Of a DNA stretch of 64,000 nucleotides, positions 49,440-59,286 are shown one piece after another. Numbering within the stretch: position 1 is the stretch's first letter; each line of letters starts with the position of its first letter. A program made the translations under genes and the position numbers. The notes below the pieces were generated by a model. It did no database searches and had not been told where the DNA came from. It worked only from the letters and a program-made list of their open reading frames with translations. The stretch is from assembly GCA_021234155.1 (NCBI GenBank), contig JAJEKV010000021.1, positions 12,089,760 through 12,153,759 on the forward strand, written 5' to 3'. This stretch comes from Isoetes taiwanensis. Taxonomy: Eukaryota; Streptophyta; Lycopodiopsida; Isoetales; Isoetaceae.

Positions 49440-50070
49440 CTAATATATGTGAAAGGTAGCCTGCTATCCTATCTTGCTAAGATCATCACTGCGAAACTGC
49501 AGCCTCCAATCAAAGTGGAATTACATTGGCTTTATAGTAAAAAAGGATTTAGGATTTGCAAGCAAATTCCGCTTCTGGAAATGGGTCACAGGAATGCTCT
49601 TTAGAGAATTCGCAGGCATCCCTATATAAATCAATAGCTCGTCTGCTTGATAGATGGTCTCGCTAGAAATAGTTGCAATTTTCTTCTCATGGTTGCTGCT
49701 TATGAAATCACTGCAGGACACTTGGCAGTAACATCAAATACTTGGTATCAGCCTTATCACCTAGTGACATACTTCAGACGAATGGTTGGTTACATAGTTG
49801 AATTCTGTAGTAATGCCTGCTGTCTAGCCGCTCTCTCTTAACAAATCGCTGACTTGCTCTATTTGTCGCTCCCCATAATATGTCAATCCCTCATATGCGT
49901 ATTCAATGGCCTTTATATTTAAAGGTAGAAGTCCATACATAAAGATATTCCTTTTTATTTGACGTGTTCTCCTTCTACATTTCGAGCAACTGCCATTCCA
50001 ATTGTTAAAGGTATATATGAATATTTGATACACACTATTGCTAAAGTATTTGAAGTAATGCTTTTGTATG
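49440..50070 (-). pseudogene. copia RT C-terminus / RNase H remnant
   Basis: Minus-strand codons near 50060-49960 read an IGMAVARNVEGEHVK-type segment and then KRNIFMYG, which resembles the RPD...VGM-VAR...H...KRI-RYLKG block at the start of copia RNase H. The frame 49824-50033 and then 49521-49721 (SSETIYQADELL, similar to the SSTEAEY motif) follow in the right order. Stops and shifts are numerous. Confidence rests on order and position after integrase. Confidence 0.5.
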
Positions 50071-50149
50071 ATGCTCTCAAATAATCTAATATCTGTTGTC
50101 CTCCAGAAAAAAAAAATTGTTTACTTACTTGATAGAAATATGTAGCACA

Positions 50150-50515
50150 TTAACAGGAGTTCCAGGGAGATTTGATATGGATATCAAAATGACATTTCCT
50201 GAAACCCATTGAATGGGTGGTTATAAAAAAAAACATAGATTTAAGATAAAAAATGATTACTTTAGCTCACTGATTATGTTTGTCAAAGTAGTCTTATTAG
50301 GACATTGAGTTATTTTGACAGAGGTTCGAGCTTCTGTATTTCATATTCTAAAGCCTTAGGTGAAGACGTATAGAAGCTTGATATTCCATCAAAAACTTAG
50401 GCGAATTCGTATTTCATATTTCAAAATTATCGGCGCCCCTAATCTGAAATGACCATAAGCGGAAAGAGAGGTGCCTAGAGGCTCCAATATATGATCTGGG
50501 CCATAGGATAAATGG
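50150..50515. repeat. ~380-bp repeat, copy B
   Basis: This is the same block as 24090-24430 and, more distantly, 38690-39090. It overlaps the place where the copia RT should lie, so it may be an insertion or a deletion scar in the element. Confidence 0.55.
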
Positions 50516-51480
50516 ATCCCATGCATCCATATGCCTTTAGCATTTGATAATTTGGGTGTCGTGTTTGTTTTGCCACAATTGATCTGACACCTTTCCCTCC
50601 AAGCTGGCTGATGGCAATTTGTTCTGTATGAAATATGTTCTTTAGTAGACTTCTTTCCAGATTGAGTTTGGTAATCCAGCATGCTTGGGCATCACTCTGA
50701 CAGCGTTCAAGACTATCTTATTCTTCCTTTTTGCAACCCCATTCTGTTGAGGTGAATACACGTATGTTAACTGTCTTCTTTTTCCCCCCTTTTTTTACAG
50801 TATCTTTTAAAGTTTCTTAATAAGAACTCTGCGCCTCTGTCAATTCCTAATCATTTATATTTTTTCCCGTTTGTTTTTCTACCTCACTAACATAGATTTT
50901 GAATGCGTCAAAAGCTTGAAACTTGGATGATATACAATAGCATTTTCCTCCTCTGCTATAGTCATCCACAAAGGAGATAAAATATTTCTTTCCTGTTCAC
51001 CCTGTCACATTCAGAGGCCCACAGATCTAGATGTCTGCATGCACTAATTCTAGTATATTACTTGTTGTTTTTGCAGTCTTTAATTTTTCCAACATCCTTT
51101 ACATAAAAACTTATTGCTGCACTTGCTCCCTGAGCATTTTATTAATCCATGTTTTCTCATGAATTTAATATTATTGACATTTACATGGGCCAGCCTGTTA
51201 TGCCAAAGTTCAACATCAGCATGTAATTGCATTAATATTGCTTACATTATTTGAACTCCCATTTGTAAACTGAAACAATTTTCCAACTCGTCGTGCAAAA
51301 AACTTGATTTTATTTCCGAAGAACACTCTACAGTCAGTCCTTTCAAATACAAGCTTAAAGCCAAGATCTACAAGTTGGCTCACTGAAATCAAAATTTTGA
51401 CTAATGTAGGCTACTCCAGGCATCGAGAGCTGTTGGATGGGCATATTTGCCCTTTATTCCTCGATCTGGACCGTACATAG
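50390..51480 (-). pseudogene. copia integrase
   Basis: Reading the minus strand in shifting frames gives ISVSQLVDLGFKLVFE, then LWHNRLAHV-like zinc-binding text, ILELVHADI and a GPLNV segment with the first catalytic Asp, YFISFVDDYSR with the second, and VYSPQQNGVAKRKN, the familiar copia segment near the catalytic Glu. It then reads LPNSIWKEV and IQNKLPS, the C-terminal part. The D-D-E region is therefore represented but several frameshifts and stops interrupt it. It is the best-conserved part of the element. Confidence 0.85.
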
Positions 51481-51824
51481 CGATCCTCGTTTGTGGGGTA
51501 TGCCTGTACAAGTTTTTGTGTACTGTATATTGAGGTTTGCAAAATACTATAAGGTTTGAAGGAATGTACTTAATGGTGTTAATTTTATACATGTATTGTA
51601 ATTTTTCAGGGCTCTCGCTGCCCTATGTAACCCCCCGTGTGAATATGCACCCAAACCAAAGGGGGTTTCAGGGGAATTTTAATTTAAATGCATTGAATGC
51701 AATGGTTTGTGTTAATAATGTTAATGGTAATTATGTATTGGTTGTAAATATTAATTATTAATTCAAGAGATTGTATAAAACATCAAGGACATTACATTAC
51801 ATTTTCATTTAATACAATGCATTT

Positions 51825-52475
51825 TTAGCTGAAATAGTTTGTTGCAAACATTAGGGCAAATACCATCATGAGGGAGTATCCAACATAGAGAAGAGCAGAG
51901 ACAGGCCCACTTAAGCTGTGTAGATCAAAAACTAAATAGTTCAGGGAATAGAGAAAAACGTAAAGCCCCACAGATCCTGAAGAAAATAATGCTTTCCACC
52001 ACCATGCCCAGTCTTCAACACAAAGATGCATATATGTCAGAACAACAGAAACCTCTGCGCAGACAATGACGAGCAAGATGAACACCACAAGAAGAAATCC
52101 CAAGACATACTATACACGGCCCATCCATATACTGGACATAATGAAGAAAAGCTCAATGAAGAGGGTCCCAAAAGGCAGAGTCCTCACAGGATAATGGATA
52201 GGTTTTGCTTTAACCCCAAAATATCTCCCCCAAAGAGTTAATGGCACTGATATGCAAAACCAAAGTGCTATAAGGATGAAGAACATGGATATTGGCATGG
52301 CACATGTGCCGTTACTACTCCAAAGCAGGAAATTGAGCACAGTGAGTATAAAAAATGTTATACCAGGAAAGGAACATGCAACTTTCCAAGCTACTTATCT
52401 CCAACCCTTGGCATCACCCAACTCCACAGTGCGCCATAATCTGCGCCATAATCTGCATGGGATATGTACATAAGA
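51825..52475 (-). pseudogene. TM9SF/TMN (nonaspanin) gene fragment
   Basis: The minus strand encodes about 200 residues of a transmembrane-9-superfamily protein: VAWKVACSFPG, NFLLWSSNGTCAMPISMF, WFCISVPLTLWG, TLPFGTLFIELFFI, CAEVSVVLTYMHLCVEDW and LSGPVSALLYVGYS. These are the C-terminal membrane segments that sort Golgi/endosomal cargo in this family. Lesions: a TAA directly after GWR, an in-frame loss of roughly 25-30 residues between PIHYPVRT and TLPFG where the family has a loop, and an end before the final GTIGF-type segment. No N-terminal lumenal domain was found. It sits on the same strand as the copia element, between its protease and integrase, so it may be a captured gene fragment. 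Confidence 0.82.
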
Positions 52476-52479
52476 AATT

Positions 52480-54300
52480 GTAACGGGTGAACTAATTCTA
52501 AATAGCTGGTCCACAAGAGTTGCAGATTTGGCTTTTTTTAGCAGAAACTATGGTTTTTTTTATTACAGATTATACTAAGAAAAGTATAGCTTTAAACAAC
52601 AGAGAACACATGATTCAGCTGGATAATTCCATTGGAGTTTACAGGTTATGCGGGTTTTCATAGCACATTGCTAATGGCTACTTTCTGTTCATGTTGGATC
52701 ATACATCATGAAAGTAACGTGGGAAAGGTGTATGCTTTGAAGAGAGGAAGAGGGAAGAGTGCCAGAAGATAAATGTAGGGCATTCATAATAACCTAGCAG
52801 CTAGAAGAGACACAAATCATGGGATAAAGAACTATCTCGATAAACTAACTTAACAGGCCAAATAACAATTCACCTAATTTGCGTGCTTTCTCCGCGAGGA
52901 CTCCTAAGTAACGTGTCACTCTTGCTACTTTTGCATTTGAATATTCCCGTAGGTCGCTTGCATCTTGTCTTAACTCGGAGCAGTCATCCCGCGCTCTCTG
53001 CATCAATTCATAAATCAGGGCATTTTAGCTTAGTGGTAAATGGAGGTACTAACAACAAGCCCAAACTTCTTGTCGAAGTTAGATATGAAACCCTTATTCA
53101 TTTGCTCATCAACAATGTGGAAACATTATCAAACTCTTTTCTATTCGTGAATAAGCATTTCATTTATCAGTCCGGATATGAATGTGAAAGTTGACACGGA
53201 TGATTTTTTACTCCATTGCATTCACTTCAAGCAGGCCTCTTTATACGTACAGGTTCAAGTAGATGTTTAGGGTCATACCGTCAGGCTCTCCTTGAGCTTA
53301 ACCACTGTGTTCACAATGTCTGCCGGCACCTGCTTACTTGAGTCGGCTGCTTTTAAATTCCCAAATTTCTTAGGAAAAAATGTTTCGTCATTCTGATTAT
53401 TTCCTGGAGGCTCTGTGGGCACTGTCCAGCTCCATGTTTGACGAAACTTTTGATCCCCCATATCATAAATGCTGGCACCTCTCCCCTGTTTTAAGGACCC
53501 TTACTCATCAGGTGACTGCGATTCAACAAAAATGTATTGAATCCACATTTTTCCATATAAACTCAACAAGCCAACTGAAGTTTCAAAATTCATTGATGAA
53601 GTATCAAATTTAACCTGTGATATGCACTTCCATAAGAGTCAGCATCTATCACTAGATCCAGAAAGTTTTATTGCTCCTGACACTCCAGAGATCCCATCGA
53701 AATCAGCAACATCCAAATCAGAATATAATGGGCAAAATCATGCTAGAACTTCTGTTAAATGTGTGGAGCACAGGGGCTGTGGAAGCTGAGCAATCAGGTC
53801 TAATCCTGCAAGGAGGCAGCAGATTAGCGACTCCATCGGAGAAGAAACGCTTGCCCTAAAAGATACAGGCTGCACACAGGTGGGATGGAAAAGCATGGTT
53901 ATGTGGAATATCTCAAACACCCCTATTTCCTTGCTCCTTGCAGAAGCTCAGAAGCTCTGCACGAACTAGCAACAAAAGGGCAAATCGAGGTTCAAAAGAA
54001 AGCAATAAGTTATTATCTGTCTGTTGGCTTTCTGTAGCTACTACTGCAAATTTTGAACAATTCAGATATCCAAGAATTTGAAGAAGAAGAGGAGCTATGG
54101 TCACACGCACCTCCTTGGTTTGTTTGCTCACCTCCTTGGCACAGATCCGGGCCAGTGTACCATAGAATCCTAAACAGAGGCACAGATGCAAAGAACCCTA
54201 AAATACATTACTCGACCCTTGCATGCTTAAATTTGGAATAATATTGAATATTCATAGGTGACCATTGAAAAGTGCCACAAAAATCAAGGATCCAGAAAGG
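52480..54300. other. unassigned sequence with exon-like pieces
   Basis: AT-rich, intron-like sequence with short plus-strand pieces conserved in copy A: VVNGGTNNKPKLLVEVRYE (about 53032-53090), FRHSDYFLEALWAL (about 53380-53425), and an acidic FEEEEELWSHAPPWFVC segment (about 54077-54125). They could be exons of one plus-strand gene fragment, but I recognise no family. The stretch lies between the TM9SF fragment and copia protease. Confidence 0.3.
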
Positions 54301-54399
54301 GCGCACTCTAAAAATACTATTTAGTACACCTCATCAAATACAGCACCAAAATCATAGAAAAACCTTAGTAAAAATCGTACAAAAACATAAAGAAAACCC

Positions 54400-55654
54400 C
54401 CTGTTATTATGCTACATATTAAAACATTCTCCACATTTACTAAGTTTCCCTCAAGATCAAAAAGCTGCAGTAGACCATTTCTCTCTACTTCTTGTAACTC
54501 TCCATTTCCCAATTGAATATGAGTAACAGATGTACTAGCTTTGATGACGTTGAGAGTATTTGCAGACCCAACTATGGTTCTTTCTGCTCCACTATCAACT
54601 ACGAAAACATTAGCATCATAGTCAGTTTCATTCTTTGTGCTAAAGCTAGAAAAAACTGAACTGTACTTTATCTCTTCATCTAACTCCTTATCTGTCTCAT
54701 ATTCTTGTGCTAAATTTACTCCTGATCTTTGTTCATAACCTCTTCCTTTGGAGGTTATGCCTCCTCGTCCTCCTCTTCCCCTACCCCTTCCTCCTCTTCC
54801 CCTACCTCTTCCTCTTCCTTTTAGAGTTACTTCTATGTGTCCCCTTCCTCCACATGTAAAACATCCACTATCTTTATTTCCCAGCTTTGGACAATTCCAT
54901 TTGAGATGGCCCATCTCATGGCAGTAGAAACAAGGCCCTACTGCTGCTTTATCTCTCTAGCTATCCCCTGAAAATTTAGTTTGAGTAGAACCAGATCCAG
55001 CCTTGATTTTGCCTCCTACATACAATATCTTTGTTTTCCTCATCATCATTATTCATAATTTTTTGCTGTTCTAATTTAGTTCTCACCATTCTCTCTGCAT
55101 GGTTTTTATCCTTTGCTACTTTTCGAACTAGTATATTTTTATGCCTCGAAAATGCTCTTGCAATTGAATTTATCTATGCTTGTTCAGTTATAGTTGCTCC
55201 TGTTGGTTCCAGATCTGCAAAAATTATATCTATCTTTCCAAAAACTTCTCCTATATCTCGAGTTTCTTCATATTTCACGTGTCTCAATTCTTTTTCTAAT
55301 ATATCTAGCTGGAAAGGAGATTTCACCTCATACCTTTCTACGACACATCTATTTTGGGCCTAACTTTCTTAATTTGAGTAAAATATTAGGTCCCACTCTG
55401 TTAGTAATAATACCTTTTGCTCGAATGATCTTTGTAATTGATTCAGAAATGCCAGAGGAATCTTTGTCAGAAGAGCTCGTAGCCAATTTCTCTCATTCAA
55501 CCTTCACTTTTGCATTGTCAACTCCTATATGAACTAATTCCCACAGACCTTTCTCCAAGATTTTTTGAATATTTTCCTTTCAGATTTGAAATCCGGATCC
55601 ACCCTTGTATACTTCAACACCGCTTAGTAATGATGCTCCAAACCATGTTGACAT
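54400..55654 (-). pseudogene. copia gag and protease
   Basis: The gag start Met is at 55654 (MSTWFGASLLSGVEVY, typical copia gag N-terminus). After frameshifts, a perfect CX2CX4HX4C zinc knuckle reads CFYCHEMGHLKWNC at about 54940-54895. A second, CFTCGGRGHIEVT, lacks its last Cys. A Gly-Arg repeat stretch (about 54757-54830) follows, with RGRGRG units, and then the aspartic protease site VVDSGAERTIVG near 54570-54605. Gag packages element RNA and protease cleaves the polyprotein. The frame 54321-54914 runs past the protease into unrelated codons. Several upstream stops make it inactive. Confidence 0.88.
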
Positions 55655-55664
55655 GTTGGCTAGA

Positions 55665-55677
55665 GGCTCTGATACCA
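55665..55677 (-). other. copia primer-binding site
   Basis: The minus strand reads TGGTATCAGAGCC, complementary to the 3' end of initiator methionine tRNA, the usual primer of plant copia elements. It is separated by one base from the LTR end. Confidence 0.88.
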
Positions 55678-55678
55678 C

Positions 55679-56110
55679 TGTTGAGATAATAAACGAATTG
55701 CCTTTTCTATGGTTCAAATATACAGCCAACTTAAATTCAAGCTCCCACTTGATCAGTGCACTATTAATTCAATGCACTATAGCATTTAAAAATAACGGGA
55801 ATAATAAATTGAACTGGATGCCGATAGCCCAAGCACTATTTACCCGGCGACCATGTTCACAAGCCGATTATCTTATCTTCTGATGTCTTCTTTTTTCATT
55901 TCTGCTCCTACCAAGATGGCAAGATCTTCTCGACTTCTATTTTGAACCAGCATGTTTTCCCTTTTAAAATAACATAGAGATTTTAACTTCCACTTTTTCT
56001 TACCATACAAGAATGGTATCTCATTCTCTAGCATACTTGGTATCTCATTCTTTTAGGAATTTGCCCTGATTACATTCAACTCTAACATCTACAAGGCTTC
56101 CTATAGTGGC
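55679..56110 (-). repeat. copia 5' LTR (outer boundary approximate)
   Basis: On the plus strand it starts TGTTGAGATAAT one base from the primer-binding site, as expected for the LTR edge. The outer boundary near 56110 is a guess from where repeat-R-associated sequence begins. Confidence 0.55.
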
Positions 56111-56294
56111 TAGATCTATAGTCGGACATTGTGTATGGGCCGGGTGGATCTGACACCTCCTGGTACCTATAGGGATGTCCTGGGCTTGATGGGTGCACCG
56201 GGGTGGCCTATGGATTTTGGGAGGTTCAAGTCAGATATGGATGCGTGGTTGCCGTTAGGGCCACAATCCTCTAGCCACCCATGGAAGCACCATG

Positions 56295-56780
56295 CTCCGA
56301 GAAGGGATTCCTCCTTTCCCTGCCTCATCGGCTTGGGGAGATGTAACGCGGAGTAGTCTCATAAGGTGACTCCATGAGATTGCGTCTCCGGAAGGCTACA
56401 ACCATGCCATAGCATGATTCATCCTATCTGTAAAGTGTGCACAGGAGGGGCGGATGGAGTGGACTACCCTAGCCATTGTTCTATGCCAGCCAACGCCATT
56501 GCCATTATTCTGCCTGTTGATATCCGGAGGCCCTGCCTGTCAGTTGACACCATTGAGTCTGAGCCTGGAATTAGACCCTTCATTTTTTATGCATTTTTTA
56601 TGTTTCTTACTATTATGAGGTGTTATACTATTCATGGATGGGCCACCCTTCGAGATGGCATATTGTTTTATATATTGTGTGCTAGCTGCTAACTTTTATA
56701 TACGCTTCCGCTATCTAGAATTCCCATAGGCGTGGGACGAATGACACCTCCGTGTCCTTCACCCGGACACTTGGAGGCCA
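56295..56780 (+). repeat. repeat R, right inverted arm, copy B
   Basis: Complementary to 46444-46935 and spaced about 9.4 kb from it. The match includes CTCATCGGCTTGGGGAGATG, the CATGAGATTGCGTCTCCGGA block and TGACACCTCCGTGTCC at the outer end. A further segment to about 56900 (GTGATGTAGTCG, CGTATTTATACGAT) is present here and in the 40620-41440 copy but not in the left arm. Confidence 0.75.
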
Positions 56781-56989
56781 TTACAAGGGGTCTGAGGCAG
56801 ACGTAGGGCCTTTTTGTGGTGATGTAGTCGCCATAGGAGGGTAATTTTCCGTATTTATACGATGGGAGCATCGTATAGGTTTGGAGAGCATCGCAAAGAG
56901 GATCAATGCCACATTCCACAACCCTCTTAACTGCGAGCGAGGAGTCAAATATGACTAGGAAATTTTCTTTATCCAAGACTGTTATAGAT

Positions 56990-58340
56990 GCATAAGGAGA
57001 TCCAATCTCTGTAGAATATTTTATCCTCCTGAAATCAAGAAACAAACAATGTACATGACATAAGCTTTTGGACACACTATAATGAACATTATGATCAATC
57101 TCAAACAACAAGGAGGTAAGCATGTACAAAAGCACTTGAACACTATTGTGCCTCATAAAATACTCCTTCAAGAGGCAATTGAACATCCATATGATCATCT
57201 TGTGCTTACAACTCATTTAAATATAGAATAGAATAGAATAGAATAGAATAGAATAGATTATTTAACATCCACAAAGACAAACAGGTCAGGAAACCCATAC
57301 AATGGGCTAGTACAATCATGACCTCAGTCCGTAATTGTAACATGATATTCAATGCAACAGAGACATGAGCAGATTGCACACCAGATGGTATATTACATTT
57401 GATTTAATCTCTAAATTGTATACCATTAGAAAAACCCCAAGGAAGGTAACAAAAGAAGTAGATACAATGGTTTCTACTTGAAAAGTGGATAGAGCTAGTG
57501 ATACATTCGCGTCCTTTGCTCAAGCACTTGACCATCACAAGTGATTTGAGTTTGGGTTTTTTTTTTTTTTTTTGGGCGCTTTCTTAGTGATAGTTATCAC
57601 CAGGAAGGAGGGAAACTTTTCATATTTATATGATAGGAGCATTGCATAGGTTCGGGGAGCGTCACAAGAAGTAGACAGTGAAAGTGTTGCAAGCCCATAC
57701 TCATAGTAACATGAGTAGGGTCAAAAGCAAGATGATTGAAGCAACAATTATTTGGTAAATTAATAGGTGGCAAAGAAGAATTTATTTCATGCATAGAAGA
57801 AGAGGTAGAAGCACCGCCTACCACCTTAGAGGCACCTATGAAGCTGGTAAACTAGTTTGCCATGGCGGCCAAGATCTAAAAACTTCAAATCTGACCCAAC
57901 TAGACTCAACAAAACTGTATGATCAAGTAGACCAATGGAAAGCTCACATCGTCGAAAACTCCAAAGCACTAAAAAGCACTCGAATTTGACGCTCGAGCCA
58001 TAAATTATGAAGAGACCTACGTCAAGACCTACATGGCGTCCATCGTAGTGTCCACTTCTCGGAGCAACCTACAATTGTGCCACATACTTTGAAGTGATCT
58101 TGCTATAATGATATTATGGAATTGAATGCCAACATAAGATTGCTCTGTTACCTTACCCAATGTGGATGGCCCATCTCAAATAGGTGCATTAGAGGGTCCA
58201 GGTTGATTGACGTCGACAACTTGCATCTGGGTCGTTAAATAATTATCAGTCATCAGATACAGGATCTATTTTTGTACTTATATAAAGCTAGTTGGGACAC
58301 AACGCATTGATCCAAATATCCTACCCACATGCTACTTTTT
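56990..58340. other. no gene recognised; microsatellite and partial R block inside
   Basis: Contains minus-strand frames without motifs, a second short R-like block near 57615-57665 (TATTTATATGATAGGAGCAT), and a long T-run at about 57557-57575 absent from copy A. Confidence 0.4.
57233..57259 (+). repeat. (AGAAT)n microsatellite, copy B
   Basis: About five tandem AGAAT units, fewer than in copy A (30864-30900). Confidence 0.9.
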
Positions 58341-58354
58341 ACTCTAGGTGAACA

Positions 58355-58495
58355 GGCACAACGCATTGGACTGGACAACTCATAAACCCCACATAGGCTC
58401 AGGCACAACGCATTGGACTGGACAACTCATAAACCCCACATAGGCTCAGACACAACGCATTGGACTGGACAACTCAGAAACCCCACACAGGCTCA
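58355..58495 (+). repeat. minisatellite, three 47-bp units
   Basis: Units start at 58355, 58402 and 58449. Each begins GGCACAACGCATTGGACTGG (the third with GAC) and ends near AGGCTCA. They are nearly identical in copy B and diverged in copy A. Confidence 0.95.
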
Positions 58496-59286
58496 GGCAC
58501 ATGCAAAATGGGGCATGCAAGAGAGACATATCCAATGAAAGCTTCTGTGGGAAGAAGATATGGTGTTTTGATGTGTGTGGTAGACACGACATGCCCAATC
58601 ATAAAAACATGAGGACGCAAATAAGTAGAAACACCAGTATCTTAGTATCTCACTAGTCATTTTCATGCTTCGAACATTTGTATCTATATAAAATGCATAG
58701 TGTGATATTTGGGACGTGTTCCAAAATTCCCTTGTGTGCCAAACTAAACATAATTAGAATGGAGACATAAATTTAATGCAGTATTACCAAAATAGAAGCA
58801 TTTTTTTCGAGAGTGTGTGAACCTCGTGGAATTTGAAATCTCTGATTACGCGTTGTTTAAGCTTTCCTGTGTTAAACAGCTGTCCCAAAATTCATCCTGT
58901 CAAACCAAAGGCCTTGCGTTCGACATTTGGATCCTGTTACTAAAATTTCAGCCTCTAGTTTTCTGTGCTCAGTCTACGGCTGCTTGAATAAGCTTTTCAG
59001 CCTATGTGGGCACTCTTCTCCGGGTTAAATCCAGCATGTTCTTCCACAGAAGCTTTACTTCCTTGCGCTTCAATTCATCTTCATGCCAGGCCAAGCGTTG
59101 GCTTCTTCTAATGGATGGAATAGAATATGTAGAGAAACCGGAAACGAACTCTCTAGCTTTTAAAACAGGTATGCTACTTGAAGTGCATTTTTTCCAGTAA
59201 CTGTAGCAGGGGATCTAGGCCCTTTTTTCATCCTATATGAGTTTGTATGATCTTCAGGATTCGCTTTGGCCTATATGTAAAAGGGC
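58496..59286 (+). promoter_or_regulatory. upstream region of the SPA gene
   Basis: No other gene is visible. A TATA-like TATATAAAAT at about 58685 could serve the SPA gene, leaving a leader of several hundred bases. This is a guess from position only. A stop TAA at 59278-59280 lies in frame just before the chosen start codon. This interval is much less similar between the two copies than the coding exons. Confidence 0.25.

Larger units (their letters stand above)
49400..56110 (-). mobile_element. Ty1/copia element, copy B, defective
   Basis: On the minus strand, from high to low coordinates: LTR (55679 upward), primer-binding site, gag with zinc knuckle, protease, a ~2.8 kb foreign stretch with a TM9SF fragment, integrase, and an RNase H-like region. 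The gag-protease-integrase-RT/RH order defines copia. The reverse transcriptase core is missing between about 50390 and 50070. No matching 3' LTR was recognised near 49200-49400. Confidence 0.8.

Noticed and set aside
54321-54914. Gly-Arg-rich frame as a host RNA-binding protein
   Set aside because: Zinc knuckle, GR tract and DSGA protease in this order, next to a copia primer-binding site, identify it as copia gag/protease.
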